Below, piece after piece: positions 52,745 through 64,000 of a stretch of 64,000 bases of DNA. Made by a program: the position numbers and the translations under genes. Origin of the DNA: Tolypocladium sp. Sup5 PDA-1 (lineage: Eukaryota; Ascomycota; Sordariomycetes; Hypocreales; Ophiocordycipitaceae); assembly GCA_000750105.3 (NCBI GenBank), contig JPHH03000013.1, positions 372,001-436,000 of the forward strand, in the 5' to 3' direction. How positions within the stretch are numbered: position 1 is the first letter of the stretch; each line of letters begins with the position of its first letter. Under the pieces are notes generated by a model, which made no database searches, was not told the origin of the DNA, and saw only the letters and a program-made list of their open reading frames with translations.

Positions 52745-54262
52745 CTACAGTATTATTTCCCAGCACCTTCGCCCCCGCCTTTCGTCTCTGGCAAAGGGCG
52801 AGGGGGGGGATGCCGGGGAGTCGGGCTTCTCAAACGCCACGACGGCACCCTGCTCACGCGCCCAACGCTGCCAACGCTCCCGCTCCTCCACTGGCTCTTG
52901 TTTCTGGCCGACGAGAGGCATTTTTGTCCAGTTCCTCTCTGCGCGAGCCATGTCGCTAACAGAAGGAAAACTGCATGAGCCTGGATGCAACCTCTCGTCG
53001 TCAAAGAATACCCATGCCCTTTGCCTGTAAGTACACAAGAGCGCGTTGTAAAACTTGCCAAACTCGTGCTCAGAATTGTACAGCTCCTGAAAGTTGAGTC
53101 AGCTCCAGACCCCAGGTCCATTCCAATCGGTTTCATTCCAGGGGCGGTTGAACTTGAAGCCCGGAAGACCGTAGCACGAGCCATACTTTGGTTCTTTTTC
53201 CGCGAATTTGATGAAGAAGTCTTCGACATATTCTCTATTGTGATTTAGAAGCTGGTCGACTTGGTCGAGTCCCCCCAGGCTGAGTTGATCGATGAAGGTG
53301 CCAAAGCCCGTACAGATTTTCCAGCTCCACCACTTGCCGGGCCGCTTGAATTCTTTGAAAAAGAACGAGGCCCGGAAGTTGCTATTCCTGGCATCTGAAA
53401 GTGTTGGCGGTAGCAAGCGAGCGTCGGCGTTCGGCCTAGGGTTGCTGTCTGTTGCGAATCCAGGAGGGAGACCGATGAATCGGGCCGAGAGTGCGTCATA
53501 TAGGCAGCGCACGTACTCAAAAACGCATCTAATGCCCTCTATTTCCCAACGAGCTGACCTCTTATGCTCGTACTGGTCTAGATGATCCCAGGACCACACA
53601 GGATATTTGGCTGGGTGTTCCATCGGCTTCGCCCCAGCAGCCATTGCGTCGTCTCTTCTCTGCCTATGCAGACGAAACAATCTCGATAGAATCTCGAACC
53701 TCATAAATGACTTGAGCATGCGCTGCCTTTCTGTCGCTGACAAGGAATCCAGCTGTACTTTCCTATCCTTCGGTCGAGGAGGCAAGTTGTGTACATTCGT
53801 CTGTTCGGGATGAGACCACTCTGGGACGTGTACATACGCACGACGAAGATCTGAGCTCGTCGCCTTCCAGATGAAGTCTTCGATGTGCCTTTGTACTTGT
53901 GTGTAGAGAGCTTCGAGCCTGTTCATTGTGAAGAGATCCTGCCGCTGGATGGGGTCGGGTAGCTCCTTGGCCCCCCACAGCTTGAGGTGGTGCCGTACTC
54001 GTTCCAGATGGCTTTGTTCGTCTTGGCCATCCGCTTTCTCGGGGAATAAAAGGATGGCCATGGCATCTTGGAGGAAGTCGCTGCTGTAAACATGATGCAG
54101 CTCGTTCCTGAGAAGATGAGCACGGATGGCTGTTGTCGAGTCGCGGCGTTGTCGAAACAGTACTGGAGAGGCGTGGCTCATCAAGGCAAGGTCTTTTCGC
54201 GTGTTGGCGTGCAAAAGAATACGGAGATTGATCTCGCAGGAAAGCTTTTCGAAAGGGTCCAT
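52745..54262 (-). pseudogene. F-box-like family gene with an in-frame TGA
   Basis: Starts MDPFEKLSCEINLRILLHAN at 54262, followed by TRKDLALMSHASPVLFRQRR, the F-box-like opening of a common fungal family. A conserved-looking body follows (QRMLKSFMRFEILSRLFRLH, WEIEGIRCVFEYVRCLYDAL, GLPPGFATDSN). TGA at 53099-53101 ends it after 387 residues (GVWS). Beyond it the same frame is open for 117 more codons with coding character: LNFQELYNSEHEFGKFYNAL, RAWVFFDDERLHPGS, WQRWAREQGAVVAFEKPD, to a stop at 52745. A 24-nt intron (GTCTGG..TTCAG) would remove the stop but is too short for fungal splicing. CGA to TGA is the simplest explanation. A truncated protein could still be made. Confidence 0.65.
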
Positions 54263-55332
54263 GGTCAGAGTTATTTGATCGGCAGTAGAGTCCAACAACG
54301 GTTCGTGGGCAAAGATTTTTTGCAATGGGATGCTGATGAAGGCAGGAAGGGGAAAATATTCCGGGGGGCAGACGGAGTATTTATACGCAAAACGCGCTTT
54401 ATGTAAATCAGCCATGGGCAAAATGGCTAGAGAAAGAAGGCTTAGAAGTGCAGAAGTCTCTTCAAAGGCGGCGCTATTGCATTACAAGACTAAACTTTTG
54501 AGTTTATGAAGGTTGGGCCCAAAAAAAAAAAGACTTTCTGCCCTCAGGGCTGGCTGCTGGGCTGGCTGCGTGTCCTGGCGACCGAGATATTAGAGGATAT
54601 CCCCATCTGGTATGTATTTCACCAAATGTCCGGTCTTGTAGAAATTCCGAAACTTAGAAGTTAGAACCAGCATCGTAAGGCAGCCTGAATCGGCTAGACA
54701 ATTAATTTTTGTCACGTCGCACGCCAATGTTGTCCGTCCATGTCCCCGCAGCCTTTGCAACCAAGCCATGCTATATCGTTATATCGGTTTACACGCCCTG
54801 CTGCAGCGCAATCCCTGACTCTGGATGACACGAACAAGAACAAGACACACACGCCCAATTATGGAAATTATTCGTATCTACAGATACTCCGTAACTCGAC
54901 ACCGGTTGCCTTTCGCACACGCCTTTGAGTCCTCTACCAACAGTCTACTTCGTCCCCTGATCCGGTACACTCTAATTAATCGGGCCACGTATGGCAATTG
55001 CCGCACAATGCCCTCAATTGAGAGATATAAAAGGAGCTTCAATTCCTCCCTTATGATAGAAATCAAGTTCTCTTTCAAAGTGTACTATAATGGTGTTTAA
55101 TCTGCTACACCACCTCTTCTCACACATTTGCCACCAACGTCCCTCCGCGGGGCCTATAAATATCGAAGGGGGCCATCCCTCTTTGTATCCTACTCGTATT
55201 AACAGAAGATATGAGATAAGAAGTTAAGAGTATAAATCGACGGAGGAGGATAGAGGTGGGTTTATTTATACGCACCCGACGATAAAGGAGCACGGCAAGG
55301 GGCCCTGGGCCAATAGCGGCCAGGGCGCCTTA
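54263..55332. other. AT-rich spacer
   Basis: No gene is recognised. An A-run occurs at about 54521-54531. Short open frames are AT-driven. Confidence 0.5.
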
Positions 55333-56344
55333 CTAGGTGAATACTTTCGCTTGCTTTTGAAGGTTCAAGAACGTCTCTTTGTCGTGGCCCGGAATCACTT
55401 GGCCCTTTGTGATCCGTTCCAGATGCTTGAGGCGCTGAGTGCTTCTGAACCAGGCTGGGTGGTCTCGGGCCAGCCAGCCTTGGGGGATGCCGTCTCGCCA
55501 CTATTCACAGATCTGTTAGCCCCAATGCGCATGGGATTCGCCTGCGACAATGGACTAGTCAATACTTACATTTTCAATGACGTGACAGTGATCACTGATA
55601 AATAAAAAGGTGCCCATTTGGGGCATGTTAATCTGCATGCCTACGAGGCCATCTGTGTGCCCCGGAAGATGGTGCAATGTGATGCCTTGGCAAAAGTCAA
55701 AGGTCTGCTCATCGAACGTCTTCCAGTTCCTGGAGAGTATTAGCGGTGTCTTAGAGTTCTTTTGGTGCTCCAAAAGGGAGAACATACAAGCCTAGTTTGA
55801 GATAACTCTCCAGGTAGACACCAACATCCGCTCCTGTCGCCACCGACCAAAATGCAGACCGCAGTTCCTTGTCATGCACCCAAATCTCCACATCCTTTCT
55901 GTTCAGGAACTCATCCAACCCACCCGCGTGGTCTAGATGCAGGTGTCCGATGATAATCTTCTTGACATCTTCAATCTTATGGCCTGTCGCCGCGATAGCC
56001 GCACGTAGCTCGTGCTGGGGCTCATAGCGCACGCGCGCAAAGACGTCCGACACCACAGGACCCCAAACCAGGGGGTAGTCCTTTCCAGAGCCAGTCTCCC
56101 AGAGGATGATGCCCTCGTGCGGGTGATCGATGAGAATGCAGTACATGGGCAGTTCGCGACGCTTGTTAATGAATGGCTTACCCTCCGTGCTCTTTAGGCT
56201 AGAGTTGCCACCACGAATGACGTATCCTTCATCGCATTCAAGCCAGCCTAATTCGAGGACATGGAACTTGGTGCCTTGTGGACATACGTTCGAGACGTAG
56301 CTCCATATGGCTCCGCGGTCGATTTGGTCCTGGATCTTAGACAT
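55333..56344 (-). CDS. Metallo-beta-lactamase-fold hydrolase, N-acyl-homoserine-lactonase-like
   Basis: Three exons. MSKIQDQIDRGAIWSYVSNV starts at 56344 (exon 1 56344-55791); then LNWKTFDEQTFDFCQGITLH..; then WRDGIPQGWLARDHPAWFRS.. with stop at 55333-55335. The dinuclear zinc ligands are in place: HLHLDHAGG (HxHxDH), LPGHTDG, FISDHCHV (Asp) and VIPGHDKET. Spacing and sequence resemble the AttM/AiiA-like lactonases found in fungi and bacteria, which open lactone rings; a fungal substrate may differ from bacterial AHLs. No secretion signal, so cytosolic. The gene precedes a D-amino-acid oxidase on the same strand. Confidence 0.85.
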
Positions 56345-57263
56345 GATGAGGCCGTGCAAGTGAGTCGATAAACAAGCTGCAACCTAGAGAACAGGCGTTT
56401 ATTCGAGTAACAATCCGCGCTGTATATGCAATGTTATATCTCCCAGTATTGTACATGAGTGGACGAAGGATTGAAGCGTGTAACCCACCCAACTCGCGCA
56501 AATACGAGGCGGTGCAACTCGACCCAACTAACAAGACCACTCACCGCCCCCGGTGCATCGATACGTTTCCGGATGTCTCCCGGCAGCTGCAACCACGCTG
56601 AGGTCCACAAACCGGTCAGCTGGACAAACGAAACAAAAAGACCTGCATAGGGAGACCCTTCTTGGCTCGGCTACTGGAGTGGCGTGTTAAAGGCATGACT
56701 ATCCCAGAAGCCACTGCCACGTGGCTCCTAACTTTGCACGAGAATTTCTTGGCTACCACGGCCCTCAGTCCCATATTCGAGTACTCCGTACTCCGCACAT
56801 AAAATTCTGTCGCGGCATTAGACTGATAATAGTACATACCTTACATCGGCCTCAAGAAAGTCATGGCCGAGCGCGATAACAAGAGAAGCGCCCCAAAAAC
56901 AACGTCCGTTATCGTCAACAGAGACAGGAAATAAACTACCTGCAATACATTCATGGGCCGTTACACCCGAGGATGGCATGCATTTCAGCCGACGTGTCAA
57001 AGTGGCTTTCTACCTCCTATCAGCTCGAACAGGAGACGGATGCGATAAGCAGATACTGGACGAAATCGGGGAGAGGGTGCTTCTGCGGCGAGCCATCAAG
57101 GCCACCAAAAGCGGCGGCACGTCCCGCCCGACTCATTAGGGATCATAGTGCTTTCTAGAATTAAACTATATTGGAGAGTGTTACAGTAGTCCACTGTACA
57201 GGTCAAGGAGGAGGGGACTTGCAGTTTCAATACGAACACCTTGTCTCTTTAGTGGTGGCCCAC
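56345..57263. other. Spacer between lactonase-like and oxidase genes
   Basis: No gene is recognised. It should hold the lactonase-like promoter and the oxidase 3' end. Confidence 0.5.
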
Positions 57264-58561
57264 TCACAGCCGCGGCCGTGGTGCAGCGCCCCGAAGCTCC
57301 CTCAACACATCTTCGACCGATTTGACTGCGTCTATAGCCATTCCATAGCCGGCTTGGTATCCCGTGCCACCAGCCCCGTAGTTGTGCACAATCACACGCT
57401 TCTCACCTGCCACGGTGACTTCTCCCCTTTCGACCCTCGCTCCGCCCTCGCGAGACGGCCGCATTCCAGCGACAGCTGCCAAGACTTCGAAATCACCCTG
57501 GTCCAGTTCAGGGCTTACCTTCATGGTACGGTCCAATATGGAATCGGTCTCGTAAGCGTAGGTGGAGCCGTCGCTGGGGGATGCGTTAGTGTCCTCCTTA
57601 AGGTTGCACAGAGGCCATCTTGCTCACTTGACTCCTTTTTGCATGAAGCCTCCCAAGACGACATTTCCATTCGATTCAGGACGTGGGATTATATAGGTCT
57701 CATAGTCTTTACCGTGTCTCAAGATGTTCGTTTGCACATGAGGGGCACGGGTCAGCAAAACCTGGCCTCTCGTGGGGAAACACTTCGCATCCTTGATACC
57801 GGGCAGGGTCTTGGCAGCGTTGCCGACGCAATTGAAGACTATCTTGGTCGTGGGGCTGGAAAAGGCTGCCTGGATGCTAGAGAGTCTCTGGCGCACGAAC
57901 TGCACGCCGTAGTGGTCCTTGAGCTTTCGATGAAGGAATTGGAGGTGGCGTGGTGCGTTAATGGTCAGCGTGGTGAAGGCAATCGCAAACTTGACACCTT
58001 TGGGGAGCTCTTCTTCAGGCAAGACCCGGAACTTGGAGGGAAGCGTCAGTCTGGCTGCCAGGAAACGAAGACGATGTGACCACAGTTTCTTACATCCTCA
58101 AGATATTCTGACATGGCCTTGATCTTGTGCTGTGGACCATCTTCGTCCCAGAGCTCGATTGATTCCGTTCGGCGTACAAAGGTTTCCTCGGGCCGCTCTG
58201 ACGCAAGCTTGGAGAGATGGGCGTAGCCCAGCTTGTCCCATCGCAGTGCATTGGCGTCGCTGCCTGAGATGGCAGAGAAGTTGCACCCCGCCCTTTGTGA
58301 GTGTTAGCTCGACTATTCCTTGAACTAACAAGAGCCGATGGCTGGCATACCATGGGGAGGTGTAGGACTCCGCCGTGTCGCCAGGGAGATGCTCGGCGAT
58401 GACAGTGACGTTCTTCCCATAGCCCCTCTCGGACAGAACAAGGGCCACGTCAAGACCAATTATGCCCGCTCTAATAAATCAGCATGATTCTAGTAGCAAT
58501 GTGAGTTGAAGAGCGCCTACCCGACAATAACAATGCTGTCTCTTGTATTTGAAGATGCCAT
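57264..58561 (-). CDS. D-amino-acid oxidase
   Basis: FAD enzyme oxidising D-amino acids to keto acids, ammonia and H2O2. About five exons, start at 58561 (MASSNTRDSIVIVG), stop at 57264. The FAD-binding GxGxxG spans the first intron: VIVG joins AGIIGLDVALVLSERG. Then SYTSPW, GCNFSAISGSDANALRWDKL, GVKFAIAFTTLTINAPRHLQ, VFNCVGNAAKTLPG, CFPTRGQVLLTRAPHV, YIIPRPESNGNVVLGG, GMRPSREGGARVE and the closing VIVHNYGAGGTGYQAGYGMA, all DAAO landmarks. The C-terminus ends PRL, similar to a weak PTS1; peroxisomal location is likely for the family but not certain from this tripeptide. Confidence 0.9.
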
Positions 58562-59429
58562 TTTGGGTTAGCCAACGTTCTCAGTCCAGTGAAGATGTCG
58601 ATAGTAAATATTGAGTACAGTGCAATTGGGATGTTGAAACCCAATTAAATATGCAGAGTTCGGTCGTCCAAAGATTACTCACTCGCTAGGGAAAGTCCTC
58701 ACAAATCGTACGATGCTGCCAATGGCAGCGGCGATAAATGCGTGGCGGTGATTCGCTGTCGCCGAACCGAACTGACTCAGGTGCCGTCCCGGCGAAATCG
58801 GTGTCCATTATCATTGGCGGCGTGTATTAGTCTGTGGCGCCCCAAGCCTGTTCCCCGGACCTGGGACCTTGCCATAATTACCACCGATAGCCTAAGTGGT
58901 GATCACCTCCCAAAGCTGGTACCTTTCCCGCGGAAAACTCCCGTAAATCCCTCGTGGCATTACGAATCCTTTGTCTGATATGCTGCATGTTCGCTAGGTG
59001 TGTCATCGCGTGGCCGGACGGGCCAGACGAAATGGAATGCACACTCCAGGAGACGTACATAGCCAGTAGTAGCGTACATAGTTATGCGTGGATTGCTGAA
59101 TATGACATGTGTGATGATCATTGATGGGTAAGTCCAGTCGTTTATTACGAAGCACGAACGGCTACCTAGCCCATGTATTATAATTACTTGAATGTCTATA
59201 TTTTACTCTTTCTCGCTCCTTGTCTCCAGGGATTGCCCACATGTTTCGATATTGCTACTGATTGCCTAAATTTCTAGGTATGGTTGTGAATCGCCTGGAC
59301 CCCAGTCCCATTATTTTCCCGTTCATGACTTGTATAATTATTTTGCATTATTATACCTCAATTGTAACTATGCCCAGAGCTAGCCAATGTCCAGGGTACA
59401 GGCTTTCAAGGCTTGGAAGGTACACAAAG
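58562..59429. other. Spacer
   Basis: Oxidase promoter and 3' flank of the next gene. No gene is recognised. Confidence 0.5.
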
Positions 59430-60767
59430 CTAATGACCGTAGTGAACGGTCCGCAGAAGGTCGGAGGTATCTGCGATGTACTCGAAGCTCTTCTTCAGGC
59501 CTCTCTTGGGATGGTTATAATGAGCAAAGGCGTGCGGGCAGCCGGCGTATCTCTTCATCGTGACCGTGTTCCCCGCATCCTGCAACATCTTGCCATAAAA
59601 CTCTCCCTCGTCCCGCTCCAGATCGAACTCGGCGGTGACAATATGCGCTGGGGGAAGGCCTTTCAAGTTTGGTGCGAGGACGGGAGTCATGATCCATTGA
59701 TTGAAGATTCGTTCTTGCTCATCTTCAAAAACAAGCATTAGCAAAGCATCGTTTGTCTCGAATGTTCAGACGCTCACCAGGGTCTTCCCCAAGCCAGTAT
59801 TTGAGGAACCATTGCTCGCGCCCCAAAGGACTCCAGGGCAAATCCACCATAAGCCGTGCGCTCTCGTACGGGCAATTCTCTGGAGTCAGCTTCTCAAGCT
59901 TCGTGCTGCAGTACCTCATGTCTGTTGCTGGCACGACCATGAGGTGAAGCTTAATGTCAACACCCTCGTCGCGTGCAAGGTGAGCCAGCACCGCCGATGT
60001 ATGGCCACCTGCAGAGATACCTCCGAATGACACGCTTCGAGGGTCAATGTTGAGGCTCTTTGCGTTAGCTATGGTCTGTGACGAAAAGTCAGCTCTAGTA
60101 ACGCGAGACAAAAATGCTCAATCGCACTTCCGCGTACCCATTTCACCGCATCCCAACAGTCATATATAGCAGTCGGAAACCGAAACTCTGGCGCCATGCG
60201 GTAGTCTACGTCGATGACTTTGATGTTTGACTTGTTGCAAATGTGACGGCACCACGCCGCCTCGGACTTGAGTCCTCCCAAGACCCAGCCACCTACCATC
60301 AGTCAGCTCTAGCTTGGCCTTCACTATGACGTAGTGTTAAGAAGGAGTGGAATACCCCCGTGAAGGTTAATGTGAACAGGAAACGGCCCGGGTCCTTCTG
60401 GTGAGTAAATCCTCACAGTGATTTCTCCAGAAGGCTGTGAAACCGGCACCTGTCGGTCTTCGACGTGGAATACATCAGGTCCTGTTGCAAGCACGTTAAT
60501 CTGCTGAAGATAGCCTTCGTAGTCCTGGACATACATACCCGAATAGGTTGGATACGCAAAGGTGTACCTTGCGGGATCGAGCCGATACTCTTCAAGCGTT
60601 ACTTCATCGGCCCTGATCATGGAGCTGCCATGTTCATTCCACAGAATCCTCCACTCGGCGTCCAGACCTGCATATTCTCCCTCCTTAACCGCTAGTCGTC
60701 CAGGCTTTGACTCAAGGACAGCACCTGTTGGCAATGCTGTGGTGTTGGTCGTCGTCGTTGACATCAT
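59430..60767 (-). CDS. Alpha/beta-hydrolase-3 family esterase/lipase
   Basis: At least four exons. Start MMSTTTTNTTALPTGAV at 60767 (or the next Met, 60764); stop at 59430. Oxyanion HGG is split by an intron (INLHGG joins WVLGGLKSEAAWC). The nucleophile elbow is SVSFGGISAGGHTSAVLAHL (GISAG), the catalytic Asp lies in TAEFDLERDEG, and the catalytic His lies in GCPHAFAHYNHP. This is the hormone-sensitive-lipase-like family (fold-3), which hydrolyses short acyl esters and many xenobiotics. Substrate unknown. It is transcribed divergently from the peptide transporter, about 530 bp away. Confidence 0.86.
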
Positions 60768-61293
60768 GGTTGGTTGGTGGGAGCTTGAACAGCTTGACAG
60801 CTGTAACTGGGTCTGGTAATGCAAATGCGTGGCGATCAATAAACGGCTATCTCCCGTCTTGGAATTGACACAAGATAAGTAAACATTCTCTATCATTTTA
60901 AGCCTTTGAGTCCCTGGTTGTCAACGCCGTCGCCGGCGCATCCAGTTCCCCATCTTGATGTCGGCGAGGCCTGTCATTGGCGGCGTTCTCGACGCCGATC
61001 AAAGGCTCCACCGTCGCCGTTCTGCCGGATAGGCCGACGAACGCCGCCTATCGGAGGCCGTGATATCAACCCCGCGTTATCTTTGATTCCAATCCCAGAC
61101 CTCCCAGCTCACCGGGTCCGGGGTGACAACGGCAGGATCCACGTTCCCCGGGTTTTTGTTTTAAAAAGACCAACGGATCCTGCCTGTCAAGTTGTCATGC
61201 ATTTCGACGACATGCTCGTTGGCTAGCTTGAGCGTTAATAGCATTCTTCCTCGTGCGCTACTTTGTGATTCAAGGCGATTGCATCTATCGGCC
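60768..61293. promoter_or_regulatory. Divergent promoter of esterase and peptide-transporter genes
   Basis: 526 bp. GC-rich, with several CGCCG(T/C)CG-type strings around 60925-61055; no specific factor site can be named with confidence. Confidence 0.4.
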
Positions 61294-63361
61294 ATGGAGA
61301 TCGAGACCAAAACAACATCGGCGGTTGACGCCAGCAGCATGGCGGAACCTGAGAAGAAGTCAGACACAACGCAATGGCAGGGTCTCAGGAGGATTCCGGA
61401 TAAGATGCCCAAGGTCGCGTTCCTGATTCTGATAGTCGAGGTAAGTTTGGAGACTCCATGCATCCTACTATACTGCACACTCTGACTAGCTTTCAGCTCT
61501 TCGAAAGGTTCGTCTATTTCGGGGTCTCAGGGCCGATTCAGAATTACATCAAGTAGGTGAACCAATAGCTGGCATACAGGCTTCCTTCAAGACACGCCCT
61601 GACGCGAAAGCAGCAATCCCTACGACCCAGGGTCTGATCTTCCGGGGGCACTTGGCCGCGGTCAGGCCGTAGCTACAGCGCTGGGGAACTTCTTCAAGTT
61701 CTGGGCTTACGCCTCTACTGTTATTGGGGCCATAGTCGCAGGTAAGCAAGGTTGCGATAAGACAAATACTGTCTTCGTGCACAAGTCGTCTCCGCTAACG
61801 AACGGCTTTTCAGACCAATATCTCGGAAAGTACAAGGCCATTCTCTGCGCCAGCGGCATCTACATCATTGGCCTCGTCATTCTCGTCACCACCTCGACCC
61901 CTTCGGCGATTATTCACGGAGCTGGACTTGGTGGGCTTGTTGCAGCCATGGTAACCATTGGCTTGGGAACTGGAGGAATTAAAGCCAACGTGACACCCAT
62001 GTGCGCCGAGCAATATCAGAACTCGCACCCCGTTCTAAAGACTCTCAAGTCAGGAGAGCAGGTCATCGTTGACCCAGAACTTACAGTCCAGAGGCTATTC
62101 ATGTGGTAAGTGCTCTTTTAAGAACTCCCAAAACATGACGTATGAGATGTGGGCTCTGACCATGGGATCTCAGGTTTTACTGGGTTGTGAATGTCGGGGG
62201 TCTTTCGCCTCTAGTCACCGTCAACATCGAAAATCATCACTCTTTCTGGTTGGCATATTTGGTGCCCTTGATGTAAGTAGGGTTGCAAATTTCCGGCTGC
62301 TCTAGCTAATGCGCCGCCCAGAGCCATTGTACTCGCAGTAGGCGTGTTCCTCCTCGGGCGGAATCAATATGTCAAAGTTTCTCCCGTGGGATCTGCCATT
62401 CTGGACGCCTGCCGCACAACTAGCATTGCGATCAAGGAGAAAGGCTTTCGCAATGCGCGTCCATCCGTTCTTCGGGAGCGAGGCCAGGCAGACAAGTACC
62501 CAATCGCCCGTCAGGAACGATACACAGATGCCTACGTTGACGATGTTCGGCGCGGGCTGAAGAGTTGCAAGGTACGTCACGATATGGCCACTCTGGCCTT
62601 GGCCTGTCTAACAAGGTATTAGATGTTTTTGTTTTTCCCCTTCTACTTTATCTGCTGGAACCAGATGTGGAACAACTTGATCTCTCAGGCAGGGCACATG
62701 GCCCTCCACGGGACACCGAACGATCTGCTGCAGAACCTAGATCCGATCGCCCTGGTCATATTCATTCCCTTTCTAGACGGTTTGTTACTGCAAAATCAGA
62801 TTTCTTGTTCGATGATCACAGTACTGACTATTTCAGTGATTGTCTACCCCTTGCTGCGGAAATACAAGATCGACTTCGACCCCGTGACGCGTATTTTCAT
62901 GGGGTTCATGTTTGCTTCCATTGCCATGGTCTACGCCTGCGTCCTTCAACATTACATCTATGTTTCGCCACCAAACTCCATTCACGTCTGGATTCAAGCA
63001 CCGAGTTATGTTTTGGTGGCATTCTCCGAGGCGTTTATTATTGTTACTGGCCTTGAACTGGCCTTTACCCAGGCGCCAAAAACGTTGGTTGCTCGTCCCC
63101 TCCCTGGTAGATCTCTTGCTCACAAAAGACAGTCTACGTTCGGTGATTTCTGCTGTCTTTTGGCTGACCATTGCTGTGGCTGCTGCCATCTGCATTGCAC
63201 TTGGTGCTGTGTCTCAGGACCCGTACCTCGTGTGGATGTACGGCTCTTTGGCCATCGTCGGCTTTGTTGCAGGCTGTTTGTTCTATGCGTGCTTCTTTCC
63301 TGGTAGGAGAAAGTGGACTCCCAGAGAGGAGGTCGTGATTGAGGGAAGTGCAGTGCAGTAA
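61294..63361 (+). CDS. POT/PTR2-family peptide transporter
   Basis: Proton-coupled di/tripeptide importer of the plasma membrane. About eight exons from MEIETKTTSAVDASSMAE at 61294 to TAA at 63361. Pieces in order: KVAFLILIVE|LFERFVYFGVSGPIQNYI, the NPYDPGSDLPGALGRGQAVA loop, ALGNFFKFWAYASTVIGAIV, YLGKYKAILCASGIYIIGLV, the signature GLGTGGIKANVTPMCAEQY, RLFMW|FYWVVNVGGLSPLV and CWNQMWNNLISQAGHM. The last intron (about 63080-63131) joins TQAPKT to LRSVISAVFWLTI. Without it the frame breaks, so the gene is intact. The signature has ANVTPMCAEQY where many POTs have CPxFGADQ. It ends RKWTPREEVV..SAVQ. Confidence 0.9.
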
Positions 63362-64000
63362 GAAGAGATAAGATCTGGCCCGAATGAAGCTTCTCCGTCT
63401 GACTGAGCTATTTCGATACTACCTGAGCTCGAACTATTTATCAAGCAATTCGTGAACGGTATACGCCGGAATCTCCTTCCATGGCAATGGAGCGCTTCTA
63501 TCGCCCGTCTTCAGTTGGTAATTTGGTGTTTGCGTATACTTCGTTTTGTGGAACACGCTGTTGTCTCCAGGCTGCCTTGTCGAAGTTACATATTAATTAG
63601 CACGTCTTGATACGTGATGTTACCTCTACCCTCTCATCCGGCCCCCCGAACGCATGCATATTGCCGTCCTTCAACCCATCAGGCAGATCACAGTATTGCC
63701 AGATTCTACAAAGTTGCCAATTCAGTGAAGGTAATTGACGTCATTCTGATATCGGTTCGCGGGTCCACTAAGACGTCAGACTTGTTGGGACCCGTGAACT
63801 TTATTCAGCCTGGTACTTCGTACCTTGCACATAGCTTACAACACCACGGCATTACAGATAGCAGCATCAGCCGATTGACTTTTAGCAAGAGGGGTTAGAT
63901 ACCGCTACATCCGGACTATTAGTAGAACGACTTTAGATGCCTGACTTTGCTATGAGCGGGATTTTATAGGACAGCGCAATGTGCTGTCATAATCCTGGAT
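63362..64000. other. 3' flank of the peptide transporter
   Basis: No gene is recognised up to the window end. Confidence 0.5.

Noticed and set aside
55333..63361. Secondary-metabolite cluster
   Set aside because: No polyketide synthase, NRPS, terpene synthase or cluster regulator is present in the window.
63614..63898. 94-codon frame at the right end
   Set aside because: No recognisable motif or splice context.

Overview
The window is genomic DNA of a filamentous ascomycete, most likely a sordariomycete and probably Hypocreales. The grounds are short introns (about 50-85 nt) with GT..AG ends and CTAAC/CTGAC-like branch sites, the protein families present, and C-to-T decay at CpA that looks like repeat-induced point mutation (called RIP mutation here, to keep it apart from ribosome-inactivating protein). 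The species assignment is inference.

Left part (about 1-16 kb): GC-rich, compact, mostly conserved housekeeping genes. In order: a decayed SDR fragment at the edge, ubiquitin isopeptidase UBP14 (+), spindle-checkpoint protein MAD2 (-, six exons), a multi-pass membrane protein (-), an APH-fold phosphotransferase-like protein whose usual metal-binding Asp is Gly (+), an acyl-protein-thioesterase-like hydrolase (-), DEAD-box helicase DBP3 (+), the RFT1 glycolipid flippase family member (-) and a MYND-finger protein (-). The stop codons of DBP3 and RFT1 lie about 30 bp apart.

Middle (about 16-45 kb): accessory DNA with wide gene-poor spaces. It has a SET protein, a Helitron remnant, a secreted spherulin-4-like protein, a secreted ribosome-inactivating-protein-type N-glycosidase with a duplicated C-terminal module, a 17-bp tandem array, a probable solo LTR and a TIR element with an 8-bp target duplication (its sister copy is at 10.3 kb). 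Then come an F-box-like family gene, a divergent thiolase-like/enoyl-CoA hydratase pair with three CCTCGG motifs between them, a homeodomain gene with one in-frame TGA, an F-box protein, an amino-acid permease, and a pseudogene stopped only by codons one C-to-T step from Gln.

Right part (about 45-64 kb): a secreted DUF4360 protein, a BTB protein, two more genes each with one in-frame stop, then a metabolic run: metallo-beta-lactamase-fold lactonase-like protein, D-amino-acid oxidase, alpha/beta hydrolase and POT-family peptide transporter.

The most unusual item is the RIP-toxin-like protein at 23.2-24.9 kb: five active-site-like residues are retained and it carries two tandem Asp-rich modules. 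The most informative genomic signal is the TIR-element pair together with the stop-only pseudogene, which points to past RIP mutation. Splice sites are read by eye; where exon lengths were summed, frame closure is stated.
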